Assembly: GCF_015277775.1 (NCBI RefSeq)
Contig: NZ_CP063849.1
Coordinates: 4,402,001 to 4,466,000, forward strand
Reading direction: 5' to 3'
Length of the DNA stretch: 64,000 nucleotides
Source: Paludibaculum fermentans
Lineage (GTDB): Bacteria > Acidobacteriota > Terriglobia > Bryobacterales > Bryobacteraceae
This document shows positions 17,956 to 27,451 of the stretch, in pieces. Position 1 is the stretch's first letter, and every line of letters begins with the position of its first letter. The notes under the pieces were generated by a model, which saw only the letters and a program-made list of their open reading frames with translations, was not told where the DNA came from and made no database searches. The position numbers and the translations under genes were made by a program.

Positions 17956-18510
17956 TTGATCAATCTAAACGCTACTCGTGTGTCCCTGCTGGCCATCCTC
18001 GCGTTGGCCCCGGCATCCCTGCTTTCCGCTGCGAACGCCAAAGAGGCATCGCTCAAGGAGAGCATCGCGCTCATGCAGGACATTGCGGGCGCGACGATGG
18101 GTATTCGGGAAACGGCCGCCCGCATCGAGTCCTTCAACCGGACTCCGATGCAGCTCAGCCGTATGTCCCATTCTTATCAGCTAAATGAACTGCGTGAACA
18201 GGTGAATGCCATCGCTCCGGCAGTCAACCGCCTGGAAGAACTGAGCGCCTCCCTCGGGGCGCCGGAACAGCAGACCATCGCACGCGCCGGCATCGCGGCC
18301 CGCGCGCTGGCTGCCGAGGTCAACGCCACGATCCTCAAACAGAATGAGGTCGATGGCAACCCCAGCCTGAATGTCGATTACTGCCGTCTCATCAAGGCTG
18401 TATACAGCAAGGCGAGTGCGCTCAACAAGAGCCTCGACGCCGCCGCGGATTACTCCAAGGCACGCGGCCGGGCAGAGCAGAATGGCATCATTCCGGCTCC
18501 TGCCGAATAG
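17956..18510 (+). CDS. Hypothetical exported protein, helical
   Basis: Not recognised. The 184-residue product starts with a signal peptide (LLAILALAPASLLSAANA) and then looks almost wholly alpha-helical with many Ala, Glu and Arg, suggesting a periplasmic coiled or helical bundle. The initiator is most likely the TTG at 17956: GGAG lies seven bases before it and no better start exists near the signal sequence. A TATAAT at 17877-17882 is a possible -10 element, without a clear -35. The gene is bounded by terminators on both sides and is probably monocistronic. Confidence 0.65.
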   Translation: MINLNATRVSLLAILALAPASLLSAANAKEASLKESIALMQDIAGATMGIRETAARIESFNRTPMQLSRMSHSYQLNELREQVNAIAPAVNRLEELSASLGAPEQQTIARAGIAARALAAEVNATILKQNEVDGNPSLNVDYCRLIKAVYSKASALNKSLDAAADYSKARGRAEQNGIIPAPAE

Positions 18511-18523
18511 ACCCGCCAACAAA

Positions 18524-18565
18524 CTGGGACAAATGCGGAAAGTCAAAAACCCGCATTTGTCCCAG
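18524..18565. terminator. Perfect 15-base inverted repeat, likely bidirectional terminator
   Basis: Arms CTGGGACAAATGCGG (18524-18538) and its exact complement (18551-18565) enclose a 12-base A-rich loop. TTTTACTTAG follows five bases after the + strand stem. It lies between convergent genes, so it can stop both. The arm perfection also fits a mobile hairpin repeat. Confidence 0.65.
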
Positions 18566-18599
18566 GACTTTTACTTAGTTAATTTGAAAGCACCATCGA

Positions 18600-20378
18600 T
18601 CAGACTTCCAGTCCGATCGATCGCATCAATTCAAGCGCATTGCTCTTGGCGACAACACCCGGCCGAATCGTATAGTCGAACCGCATCTGTCCGTCTTCCA
18701 TACGGTCTTCGAAGTGCATATTGATGCCCCGCGGCTCCACCTGCTCCGCGATCTGCGTCAACGCCAAGTCGTGCGTCGTCACCAGCCCGATCGCCCCACG
18801 CTTCACCAGCCCCTGAATCACCCCCGCCGCGCCAATGCGCCGGTCGTGTGAGTTCGTGCCGCTCAACACCTCATCCAACAGGAACAACAGCGGCGGACCC
18901 TGCTTGGTCAGCTCCACGATGCGCCGCAGCAGTACGATCTCAGCGAAAAACCGCGAATTCCCCTCCTGCAGCGAATCCACCACCCGGATCGACGCCCCTA
19001 TGGCAACCGGCGACAACGCCATACGCTTAGCCCGGACCGGCGCCCCCGCCAAGGCCATCACCACGCTGGTGCCCACCGTCCGCAGCATTGTACTCTTGCC
19101 GGACATGTTCGATCCGCTGATCACAATCAGGGGCTGTGTCCCGTCCAGCCGGATGCTATTCGCCACCACGCGGTCCGGAGGCAGCAACGGGTGCGCAAGA
19201 TCCTCTCCGTCGAGGACTGGCCCGCCTTCCACGACCTCTGGAAAGCGATCGTCCGGATGTTCCCAGGCGTACCCGGCCAAGGCCAGCAGCGCTTCCATTT
19301 CGCCCAACGTTCGGAGCCATTCCGGAATGGACGGACCGTGCACCCGGCGCCACCACTCTATCGCCCACGAGCAGTTCAGCCCCCACATCAGGATCAACCC
19401 GATCGGCGCAAACAGCTGATTGCGGCGCAGGTCCAACAGGCCTACCAGCCGAGCCAGGCCCGCCACCTGCTTCGAAGGCCTGACTCCGCCCTCCTCCAGG
19501 CTGCCCCTCAGCTCCAACAGCTTCGCCGAGGAAAAGTCCTCCTGCTCCAATCGGGCCAGCAGTGACGCAATCAGGCCAAGCTCCCGCGAAGGCTCTTCCA
19601 GGCCGTTCAACACCGCGAATACCTTCGGCCGCATGAGGAAGGAACAGGTGATCTGCGCGATCAGAGCCAGTAGGAACGGGATCCGAATGCCTGTCACGGC
19701 CATTACCCCGAATGAGGCCAAAGTACACGCGGGCAACAGCAAGGCGGCGGCACGATGCCCCGCTGTCAACCCCACCGGCGGAGCGGTCCCCCAGCGCATC
19801 AGCGTATCTGGATGCACGGCCGCGCGCACATCCTCGCCCATCAGCGCCAACTGTTCCCGCAACTCCAATCGGGGCTGCAGATCCCTAACGGCGCCCTGCC
19901 GCGCCTCGACATCGGACTTGCGAGCTCCGCGCAATAGCCATTGCGCCAGCGTCTCCTCCCCGCCCCGGGTACGCGCCGTGCAAAGCAATTCAAACAGCGA
20001 ACCCCGTCCGAAGAGATCCAGCGAAGCCGCGTAGGGATGATCCGCCGGTTCGAACTCCGCGCCACTTACCCCTCGGCCCGGCCACGAGCCATCCAGGCGC
20101 GCCAGCCCGTCCTGATAGAGCTTCATTGCCCGCTGCGCCACCCTCTGGGCTCGCAAGGCCGCGTCGTGCCGGATCATTAGCACCACGAACACAACAATCG
20201 GCAACGGCAGCCACCAGGGCGAAGCTCCGCGATGCACAAACACCAGCCAAAAGAGGAAGACACCCGCCAAAGCAACGGCCAACCGGGCATTCCCGATCCC
20301 GCTCGCCAGTGCCGAATGACGTTGCGCTGCCGCCTGGTATTCGTCCAGCCGGCGTTGATATTCAGACAGTGGAGTCAC
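18600..20378 (-). CDS. Membrane-anchored MutS-family ATPase
   Basis: The 592-residue protein carries the MutS ATPase module at its C-terminus: Walker A GSNMSGKST at residues 422-430, the ordered-loop stretch SLQEGNSRFFAE, Walker B LLFLLDEVLSGTNSHDRR with the DE pair at about 502-503, and VTTHDLALT. The clamp/core (domain III) region precedes it. The mismatch-recognition domain I (with its Phe-x-Glu) is absent. Instead there are two membrane helices near residues 30-70 and further hydrophobic pairs near 208-255 and 330. It is therefore a MutS-related protein with membrane attachment, not MutS1 or MutS2. No mutL is nearby. Function unknown. Confidence 0.82.
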   Translation of the reverse strand: MTPLSEYQRRLDEYQAAAQRHSALASGIGNARLAVALAGVFLFWLVFVHRGASPWWLPLPIVVFVVLMIRHDAALRAQRVAQRAMKLYQDGLARLDGSWPGRGVSGAEFEPADHPYAASLDLFGRGSLFELLCTARTRGGEETLAQWLLRGARKSDVEARQGAVRDLQPRLELREQLALMGEDVRAAVHPDTLMRWGTAPPVGLTAGHRAAALLLPACTLASFGVMAVTGIRIPFLLALIAQITCSFLMRPKVFAVLNGLEEPSRELGLIASLLARLEQEDFSSAKLLELRGSLEEGGVRPSKQVAGLARLVGLLDLRRNQLFAPIGLILMWGLNCSWAIEWWRRVHGPSIPEWLRTLGEMEALLALAGYAWEHPDDRFPEVVEGGPVLDGEDLAHPLLPPDRVVANSIRLDGTQPLIVISGSNMSGKSTMLRTVGTSVVMALAGAPVRAKRMALSPVAIGASIRVVDSLQEGNSRFFAEIVLLRRIVELTKQGPPLLFLLDEVLSGTNSHDRRIGAAGVIQGLVKRGAIGLVTTHDLALTQIAEQVEPRGINMHFEDRMEDGQMRFDYTIRPGVVAKSNALELMRSIGLEV

Positions 20379-20432
20379 GCTTGCTTCATTGTAGGCAATG
20401 CGGCCTTCTCCCCCAGGCCCATTGCAATTTCG

Positions 20433-20461
20433 TTGACAATTCGTTTACCTATCCGTAAAGT
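20433..20461 (+). promoter_or_regulatory. Strong sigma-70-type promoter for the M20 peptidase gene
   Basis: TTGACA at 20433-20438, a 17-base spacer and TAAAGT at 20456-20461. The leader to the ATG at 20580 would be about 110 bases, long enough to hold a regulatory structure, though none was identified. Confidence 0.65.
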
Positions 20462-20579
20462 AATTCAAAGTCGTTGTGGGACTTGTACTCACTCCGCGCT
20501 GAGTCGCTAAAAGGCGAGATCCCTCTATGCCGAGGCGTGCGTCACGTCGCACGGGAAGTCCACTTGCATAGGGGTCACA

Positions 20580-22019
20580 ATGCGCCTGCGCTCGCTTCTT
20601 CTGCCTCTCTTCACAACTTGCCTGTTCGCTGCCGATACGGCCGCACCGCTGCCGGAAGTTGCACAACTCCTCGTCGACATCATCCGCGTCGACACCAGCA
20701 ATCCGCCGGGCAATGAGGACAAGCTGGCGCAACTCCTGGCCGCGAAGTTCAAGCCCTACGGCTTTGAGATCGACATCATCCCCACCCCTCAACCCGGCAA
20801 GAGCCACTTCATCGCGAGACTCCGAGGCAATGGCAGCCGCAAGCCGGTCCTCCTCGCTGCTCATGCCGACGTCGTAGGTGTAGAGCGCGAAAAATGGACC
20901 GTTGACCCCTTTGAAGGCGTAGTGAAAGACGGAGCCGTCTGGGGCCGTGGCGCCATCGACTTCAAAGGCGGCCTGGCCGTCTTTGCGCAGGCAGCCATCG
21001 ACATCGCCCGCCGCAAGATCCCCCTCGACCGCGACATCATCTTCCTCTCCGAAGCCGACGAGGAAGGTGGCCAGTACAACACCCGCTACCTCTCCACGAA
21101 GGCCTGGGACAAGATCGACTGCGAATTCGCCCTGAACGAAGGCGGCTGGATCATCAAGGACGACAAGGGCAAAGTCCTCTATGTCAGCATCTCCACCGCC
21201 GACAAATCCGGCGTCAGCCTGAAGCTCACCGCGCGCGGCACCTCCACCCATTCCTCCATGCCGCGGCCCGACAACGCCATCTACACCCTCGCCCGCGCCT
21301 TGGCCAAAGTCTCTGAGTACGACACGAAACCCAAACTCACCAGTTCCACCCGCGAGTTCTTCATGGCCCTCTCCCAGGTCAGCGCGGAGCCGATGAAATC
21401 GCACTTCCGCAATCTCTCCGAAGGCAAGGACCCTCAGCTCGTCGCCGCCGCCGACAAGGCCATCAGCGAGAACACCCTCCTGCACGCCATCATGCGCGAC
21501 ACCATTGCGCCCGTCCTCATGAACGCCGGCTTCCGCGGCAACGTCATTCCAGGCTCGGCCGAAGTCACGCTCAACTTCCGCACCATCCCCGGCACCTCCA
21601 ACCAGGAACTCATCGATGAGATGACCAGGGTGATCAACGACCCCCGAGTCGAAATCACCGTCGCCCAACCCGGCATCGGCCGCACTCCGCTTACGCCCGA
21701 GCAGTTGAAGGACTACGAGCGGCTCCGCAACATGCCCGAGTCTTCGAAGGAGACCGACCTCTATCGCGCGCTCGTCGCCAGTTCAAAAAAGACCTACCCC
21801 GGAGCCGTCGTCACGCCCTACCTCTTCCAGGCCGGCACCGATGCCTTCGCCTGGCGCTCGCGCAATATTCCCGTGTACGGCATCTACCCTTACCCCATCG
21901 ATGCCGCCGACCTCAGCCGTATGCACGGCAACGATGAACGTGTGCCCATCTCCTCGCTGCAGACGGGCGTTGCTTTGATCACCGACACCTTGCTGGATGT
22001 CGCCGCCGCCAAAAAGTAG
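20580..22019 (+). CDS. Exported M20-family metallopeptidase
   Basis: Zinc-dependent exopeptidase or amidohydrolase of the M20 (ArgE/DapE/CPG2) type. The 479-residue product begins with a signal peptide (LLLPLFTTCLFAADTA), so it acts in the periplasm or outside. Zinc and catalytic motifs: LLAAHADVVGVE near 95, WGRGAIDFKGG near 125, and SEADEEGGQYN near 160; a dimerisation domain insert with SSMPRPDNAIY and the final His/Asp region RVPISS follow. It precedes a TonB-dependent receptor by 36 bases in the same direction, which suggests processing of an imported peptide or small-molecule substrate. Confidence 0.88.
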   Translation: MRLRSLLLPLFTTCLFAADTAAPLPEVAQLLVDIIRVDTSNPPGNEDKLAQLLAAKFKPYGFEIDIIPTPQPGKSHFIARLRGNGSRKPVLLAAHADVVGVEREKWTVDPFEGVVKDGAVWGRGAIDFKGGLAVFAQAAIDIARRKIPLDRDIIFLSEADEEGGQYNTRYLSTKAWDKIDCEFALNEGGWIIKDDKGKVLYVSISTADKSGVSLKLTARGTSTHSSMPRPDNAIYTLARALAKVSEYDTKPKLTSSTREFFMALSQVSAEPMKSHFRNLSEGKDPQLVAAADKAISENTLLHAIMRDTIAPVLMNAGFRGNVIPGSAEVTLNFRTIPGTSNQELIDEMTRVINDPRVEITVAQPGIGRTPLTPEQLKDYERLRNMPESSKETDLYRALVASSKKTYPGAVVTPYLFQAGTDAFAWRSRNIPVYGIYPYPIDAADLSRMHGNDERVPISSLQTGVALITDTLLDVAAAKK

Positions 22020-22055
22020 TCGCTCTGGATAGTCGAGACAGAGGGGAGTACAAGC

Positions 22056-24881
22056 ATGAAGTGTGTCTGGACACTCGTAGTGTCTCTATTCATACTGCCG
22101 GCACTGTGGGCACAGCAAACCGGCATTCAGGGGGCCGTCACGGATTCGACAGGAGCCGTGGTCCCAAACGCAATCGTCCGCTTGCTTCCGGCCGGAGGCG
22201 GAGCAGCCTCCACTACACTGACGGGGAACGAAGGACAATTCATCTTTCCCGCCCTGCAGGCCGCCGAGTACAAGGTGCGCGTCGAAGCAGCCGGATTCAC
22301 GCCGGCCGAACGCACCATCAATCTGCTCGTTGGCCAAAGCCTGGTCGCCGAGTTCCAGCTCAAACCCGCGGCCCAGGCCAGCACAGTCGACGTGCTGGCT
22401 GACGCTGTCACCATCGACGTCTCTTCCTCGCAGGTCGGCGGCAACGTGGACACCAGCCGCATGAAGGACACTCCTTTGAATGGCCGCAACTGGATGGAGC
22501 TCTCGCTGCTCGTCCCGGGCGTCACCGTCAACGCAGTCTCCAATACGCCTCTTGGCACGGTCAGCGGCGGACGCTTCCAGATCAATGTCGACGGCCAGCA
22601 GGTGACTCAGAATGCGGCGGGCGCCGGCTTCGGCCAGCCCCAGTTCAGCCGCGAAACCATGTCCCAGTTCCAGGTCATCACCAACCGCTTCGACGCCACA
22701 ATGGGCCGCTCCGCCCAGATCCAGGTGAACGCTCAGACGAAGTCCGGCAGCAACGAGTTCCATGGCTCCGCCTATGGCTACTTCCGAAGCGACAAATTCA
22801 ACGCCGCCGATCCCATCGGCCAGCGCGTTCTCCCTTTCTCCAACAAGCAGTTCGGCGTCACCGGCGGCGGCCGCATCCTCCGCGACAAACTCTTCTTCTT
22901 CGGAGCTTATGAGGGCGAATCCCAGCCCTCCACGGTGCTCGTCACCCCCCAGGGCTTCGGCGGGCAGAGCTTCAGCTTCGCCAACGACTTCCAGACCAAA
23001 ACCTGGATCGGCCGCGTCGATTGGGTAGTCAATGAGAAACATCGCCTCAGCGGCCGCTACAACGGCTCCCAGTGGCGCAATCCCTTCGGCAACGTATCCG
23101 GCACCAGCCATCCTTCCCAGGCGGCACAACAGACCCGCGATGGCGAAACGACGATGCTCGATTGGACGTGGGTCATCAGCCCCACCACCACCAACGACGT
23201 CCGCTATGGCTTCAACTACTTCCAGTGGAAGAACAACCCTTACGTGCTCAGCCAGGAGTACCGCCTGCCCGGCGGCATCACCGTCGGCGGCCCGTACAAC
23301 TACCCCCAGGAGTTCAACCAGTTCACCAACCAGGTGCGCGATGATCTCTACTTGCTGAAGGGCGCCCACAGCATCAAGCTTGGCGGCGAGTACCTCTCCA
23401 ACAACCACACCGGGTTGTTCCCGCAGAACTCACGCGGCACCGTCAATCCGTTCACCGCCGCCCCCGCCAACCTGCCGTCGATCTTCCCTGTCTGGAACGA
23501 CCCCACCTCGTGGAACATCGACGCCCTCTCACCCCTGGCCTCCACCTATACGCAGGGCTTCGGCAACTTCAACATCGACATCCCCCGCAACGTCATCGCT
23601 GGCTGGGTCCAGGACGATTGGAAGATCAACAAACGCCTCACCGTGAATCTGGGCCTGCGCTACGACAACGACATCGGCATCTGGAGCACCCCCACCCTCA
23701 AGAGCAATGTCGTGCCTCCTCGCGGCGGTCAGAACCTGAACTTCTCGCCCCGCGTCGGCTTCGCCTACGACCTGCTGGGTGACCGCAAGACCGTCATCCG
23801 CGGTGGCGGCGGCCTCTACTTCGCCGACATCCAGGCCAATCAGGTCATCAACCAGTCCATCTTCAACGGCGAATCGTCGCTCCAGGTCGGCGCCAGCCGC
23901 ACCTCCACTACATCCATCAATCTCCGCGATCCCTTCAACGGCGTCACTGGAGCCGACTTCCTCTCCGGCAAGGTCCCCGTACCCGCCCAGAATGTCCAGC
24001 TGTTGAATACCAATGCCGTCACACCCTACTCCGCGCAAGCCTCCATCGGCGCTGAACGGCAACTCGGCCAGTCCTGGACCGTCTCCGGCGACTTCGTCTA
24101 CTGGCGCGTCTACCACGAGTGGATCCGCCAGGATCGCAACATCGGCTTCAACCCCGTCACCGGCTTCGGCACCAACCCCTCCGTCAGCGGCCGCCCCGAC
24201 ACCCGCTTCGGCCAGATCCTCGAATTCACGACGCCCAATGCCTCCGGAGCCATCTACTACGGCGGCCAGTTCCAGGTCACCCGGCGCTTCGCCAAACGCT
24301 TCTCCGCTGGAGCCGCCTACACGGTCTCCAAATTGAAAGACTCCTCCTCCGGCCCCTTCGGCTACCCCAACAATCAGTTCGACCTCGCCGACGAATGGGG
24401 ACCCTCCGTCGACGACCAGCGTCACACGTTGAACTTCGACGGCAGCATCCAACTCCCCTGGGGCTTCCAGAGCAGCATGTTCTACCACTACGGCTCCGGC
24501 GCGGCCTTCGCCTCCATCGGGCCAGGCAACCCCTTCAACTACGCCGGCACCTCCAACCGCACGTTCCTCACCGGTACGGCGACCTTCATCGATCCGTCGT
24601 ACCTCTATCCCTCCCTCGCCCCCGGCTACACCAACGTGAAGCGCAACTCTCTCCGCGGCCAACCCATCAACCGCATCGACTGGCGCCTCACCAAGACAGT
24701 CGCCATCAAGGATCGCTGGCGCGCCACGGGCATCTTCGAAGTCTTCAACGTCATCAACGCCCAGAACTACGGCACCTACCAGTCCAACATCGGCCTCGCG
24801 ACCTTCGGACGCCCGGCCTACAACTCCAACCTGGCCTACGCGGCCCGCATGCTGCAGTTCGCCGTACGCTTCGACTACTAA
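22056..24881 (+). CDS. TonB-dependent receptor with carboxypeptidase-regulatory-like N-terminal domain
   Basis: Outer-membrane transporter of the Oar-like type abundant in Acidobacteria and Bacteroidetes. The 941-residue product has a signal peptide (LFILPALWAQ), a CarboxypepD_reg beta-sandwich at about 20-105 (IQGAVTDSTGAVVPNA), a plug domain at about 110-225 (MKDTPLNGRNWMELSLLVPGV), and a long beta-barrel ending in the aromatic LQFAVRFDY. GGGGAG precedes the ATG. Substrate is unknown; the preceding M20 peptidase and following GWxTD/TPR protein appear co-transcribed. No TonB or ExbB is next to it. Confidence 0.92.
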   Translation: MKCVWTLVVSLFILPALWAQQTGIQGAVTDSTGAVVPNAIVRLLPAGGGAASTTLTGNEGQFIFPALQAAEYKVRVEAAGFTPAERTINLLVGQSLVAEFQLKPAAQASTVDVLADAVTIDVSSSQVGGNVDTSRMKDTPLNGRNWMELSLLVPGVTVNAVSNTPLGTVSGGRFQINVDGQQVTQNAAGAGFGQPQFSRETMSQFQVITNRFDATMGRSAQIQVNAQTKSGSNEFHGSAYGYFRSDKFNAADPIGQRVLPFSNKQFGVTGGGRILRDKLFFFGAYEGESQPSTVLVTPQGFGGQSFSFANDFQTKTWIGRVDWVVNEKHRLSGRYNGSQWRNPFGNVSGTSHPSQAAQQTRDGETTMLDWTWVISPTTTNDVRYGFNYFQWKNNPYVLSQEYRLPGGITVGGPYNYPQEFNQFTNQVRDDLYLLKGAHSIKLGGEYLSNNHTGLFPQNSRGTVNPFTAAPANLPSIFPVWNDPTSWNIDALSPLASTYTQGFGNFNIDIPRNVIAGWVQDDWKINKRLTVNLGLRYDNDIGIWSTPTLKSNVVPPRGGQNLNFSPRVGFAYDLLGDRKTVIRGGGGLYFADIQANQVINQSIFNGESSLQVGASRTSTTSINLRDPFNGVTGADFLSGKVPVPAQNVQLLNTNAVTPYSAQASIGAERQLGQSWTVSGDFVYWRVYHEWIRQDRNIGFNPVTGFGTNPSVSGRPDTRFGQILEFTTPNASGAIYYGGQFQVTRRFAKRFSAGAAYTVSKLKDSSSGPFGYPNNQFDLADEWGPSVDDQRHTLNFDGSIQLPWGFQSSMFYHYGSGAAFASIGPGNPFNYAGTSNRTFLTGTATFIDPSYLYPSLAPGYTNVKRNSLRGQPINRIDWRLTKTVAIKDRWRATGIFEVFNVINAQNYGTYQSNIGLATFGRPAYNSNLAYAARMLQFAVRFDY

Positions 24882-24886
24882 GCCCC

Positions 24887-26593
24887 ATGCGACTCCCCCC
24901 CATGCGACTCCCTTGGATACTCCTCTTCGTCCCAGCATTGGCTCTCGCAGCCGACCCCTGGCTGCAGCGCGTGGAACCCATCATGAACTCCGCCGAGCGC
25001 AGGCTCTATGTCGGACTACATGACGACTCCGCCCGGCAGGCCTTCCGTCACAGCTTCTGGGACGGCAAGGCGGTGAGCGAAGAGGAGTACCTCCAGCGGA
25101 TCGAATGGGCCGACGCTCAATTCGGCGGCGCCAAACCGGGCTCAGGCGCGAACACGGATCAGGGCCGTGTCTACCTGAGCCTCGGCGCCCCCACTTCCAT
25201 CAGCCGGCTGCCCTCCAGCCGCGTCTTTGTCCAATGTGAGATCTGGTACTACAACAGCCTGCCCCGGCTCGGCCTCGGCACCCAGGCCCGCTTCCTCTTC
25301 TACCGCAAGGAAGGCGCCGGCCCCCTGCAACTCTACTCGCCCCAACTGAACAGCCTGCGGACCCTGCTCATCCCGAACAGCGGCACCCGCGGCCTCTTCG
25401 CCGTCAACGACATCATCCGCGCCTCCGACGTGCCCAACTCGCTCAACCTCCCGCCCGCCGAAGCCGAAGTCGTCGACGCCGCCTCCTCAGTAGCCCGCGG
25501 CATCACCGGTTCCGGCAACAGCGACATCGTGAACATGGCCGCTGCCCCGGCCTGGGCACTCCGCCGCGACCCCAAGGAACGCGTCCAGTCCCGCCTGCTC
25601 CTCTCAGAACGGCCAGTGCTCGAATCTTTCCAAAGCTGGACCCCTGACCGCCTGCCGGTCATCGACATCCAGGTCAAAGCCTCCGTCCGCGCCAGCATCG
25701 GTCTCTCTGTCCAGGTCTCCGGCGTGCCGCTCGACGAGTGGCAGACCCAGCTCGAATTCATAACCTGGACACCCGTTGCCTACGTCCACCGCCTCTTCCT
25801 GCTACCCGGCGACTACACACTCGTTGTCGATACGGACGGCGTCAGGACCCCCTATCCCCTTCAGGTCACGAAACCCTCCGCCGCCACGCAGATCCTGCTA
25901 GGGTCCACAGGGGAAACAGCAGGCTCCGCCCCGTTCCAGTTCGGCGCGCTCCGCCTCTTACCCTCTGCGGCTCCTCGCATGGCCATGCTCCAGTTCGCCG
26001 CGCCCGGCCGTGTCCAGTGGCGCATCGTCCGCGGTGTCGAGATCCTCTCTGTCGCCTCCACGGAAACAGAGACGACCGGCTTTGCGGGCTATACTCTCCC
26101 GGCGCAGTTACCGGCCGGCCCGCTCACCCTCCAGGCTCGCTCCACCAATGAGGTCGTCGACCTGAAGCTCCCCACGCCTGAACCCGAGCGCCTCGACAGC
26201 CGTGTCGTCATCTCTCACAATGCGAACCTCGGACCGGCGGCGGCGCTACTCTCCATCGGCCGCCAGTTCCTGCTCAATGGGAATCGTCCGCAGGCCAGGC
26301 TCTGCTTCACCCGCGCTCTGGGGCAGAGCCGGACGGCGAACACGCTCAGCGCCCTGGGCCGCCTGGAGGCCCTGGATGCCCATCTGGACCAGGCCCGGAC
26401 GCTCTTGCAGGAAGCCTTAATCCTCGACTCGCATCACTTCGACGCACTCACCGCCATGGGTTTCGTCGAGACGGAATTCCAGGATTATACGGTCGCCGCC
26501 GCCTACCTGGAGCGCGCCCTGCAGGTGCGCAGTCTGCCAGCCTTGGAACAGGCGCTCTCCGAGGTGAAAGGCAAACTCCGGGCTGGACGCTGA
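24887..26593 (+). CDS. GWxTD-domain exported protein with TPR-like C-terminus
   Basis: The roughly 568-residue product starts with a signal peptide and holds a GWxTD domain at about 20-130: ERRLYVGL, FRHSFWDGKAVSEEEYLQRI, and KPGSGANTDQGRVYLSLG, where the consensus G-W-x-T-D is altered to GSGANTD. The family is common in Acidobacteria but its function is unknown. The last 100 residues form helical pairs of TPR type. Two in-frame ATGs (24887 and 24902) sit in a near-duplicate of about 13 bases, so the start is ambiguous. It lies only five bases after the TonB-dependent receptor stop; no clear ribosome-binding site, so coupling is likely. Confidence 0.75.
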   Translation: MRLPPMRLPWILLFVPALALAADPWLQRVEPIMNSAERRLYVGLHDDSARQAFRHSFWDGKAVSEEEYLQRIEWADAQFGGAKPGSGANTDQGRVYLSLGAPTSISRLPSSRVFVQCEIWYYNSLPRLGLGTQARFLFYRKEGAGPLQLYSPQLNSLRTLLIPNSGTRGLFAVNDIIRASDVPNSLNLPPAEAEVVDAASSVARGITGSGNSDIVNMAAAPAWALRRDPKERVQSRLLLSERPVLESFQSWTPDRLPVIDIQVKASVRASIGLSVQVSGVPLDEWQTQLEFITWTPVAYVHRLFLLPGDYTLVVDTDGVRTPYPLQVTKPSAATQILLGSTGETAGSAPFQFGALRLLPSAAPRMAMLQFAAPGRVQWRIVRGVEILSVASTETETTGFAGYTLPAQLPAGPLTLQARSTNEVVDLKLPTPEPERLDSRVVISHNANLGPAAALLSIGRQFLLNGNRPQARLCFTRALGQSRTANTLSALGRLEALDAHLDQARTLLQEALILDSHHFDALTAMGFVETEFQDYTVAAAYLERALQVRSLPALEQALSEVKGKLRAGR

Positions 26594-26594
26594 C

Positions 26595-27359
26595 CTACAG
26601 CTCGTACGTCGCTTCGCCGCCCGTGATCCGCAAATCCGGCAACCCCAGGGCCCTCAGCTCCTCCGCCACCCGGTCCCGGAATCGATGCTTCAAATGGACA
26701 GCCAGGATACTCGTCTCCGGTGGCATCTTGGCCACCTCCACCCCAAAGCTCTCCGGAGTCAGGTGCGCGCTGATGCCCGCCAGCCCGGTCAGCTCATCCG
26801 GAAACGTGCACTCCAGGAATACCGAACGCGGAGCAGGCATGTCCATCATCAGCGCCCACATCCGCTCGGTGGGGCCGGAATCCGCTCCAAACGCGACGGT
26901 CGACCGCCCGTCGGTCACCAGATACCCCGCCGTGGGCACGATATGATTCATCGCCACCGGCACGACCCGCAAACCCTCCACCTCAATCGGCTCCTCCAAC
27001 CGAACCCGGTTGGGCAGGAAAAACGGCCGCCCCGGAGGCGAGAGGTGGATGAAATCCGGCCAGATTTCGCCATTGAAGATATGCCGCTGCAGTGTCTCCA
27101 TCGTCTCCGGCAGGGCATGAACGGTCACCGCCGGAACCTCAGGATCGTAAGCGTTCTCGAGAAACACCGGCAGGCTGGAAATATGATCCATGTGCGAGTG
27201 GGTCAGGAAGACGTGCCGCACCTCCGCCTGCTCTTCCGGAGTCCCGGAAAACCCCAATGTGCCCGCGTCGATCGCCACTCGATCGTTAATCAGGTAAGAA
27301 CTGGCGTAGTGCCTGTCGCGAGGCGCGTCAGGCGAGGAACCGATCAGGCGGACTTTCAT
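26595..27359 (-). CDS. Metallo-beta-lactamase-fold hydrolase (ribonuclease Z / class II cAMP phosphodiesterase-like)
   Basis: The 254-residue product has the MBL metal motif LTHSHMDHISS near residue 55, NHIVPTAGY near 140, FGADSG near 160 and HLKHRF near 225, the metal-ligand set of the RNase Z/cAMP-phosphodiesterase side of the superfamily. The substrate (RNA, cyclic nucleotide or other phosphodiester) is not determined. ATG 27359 is chosen because the following MKVRLIGSS forms the first MBL beta strand; the open frame upstream to 27431 overlaps the divergent promoter region. The stop lies next to the convergent GWxTD gene with one base between. Confidence 0.75.
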   Translation of the reverse strand: MKVRLIGSSPDAPRDRHYASSYLINDRVAIDAGTLGFSGTPEEQAEVRHVFLTHSHMDHISSLPVFLENAYDPEVPAVTVHALPETMETLQRHIFNGEIWPDFIHLSPPGRPFFLPNRVRLEEPIEVEGLRVVPVAMNHIVPTAGYLVTDGRSTVAFGADSGPTERMWALMMDMPAPRSVFLECTFPDELTGLAGISAHLTPESFGVEVAKMPPETSILAVHLKHRFRDRVAEELRALGLPDLRITGGEATYEL

Positions 27360-27451
27360 GTCATTTTCCCAGCGGCTGGCGCTCCCAAGGCTTCGACCAA
27401 TATTGCATGGACAGCCGCACCAGACAAGCAACTAGCGGTACACTCTACCAG

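Noticed and set aside
24119-24886. N-terminal extension of the GWxTD frame
   Set aside because: It overlaps the end of the receptor gene and is Arg/Leu-rich noise; the signal peptide begins at 24887 or 24902.
23529-24938. 469-codon frame opposite the first TonB-dependent receptor
   Set aside because: Low-complexity Gly/Val/Asp product typical of an antisense shadow; the receptor frame has clear domains.
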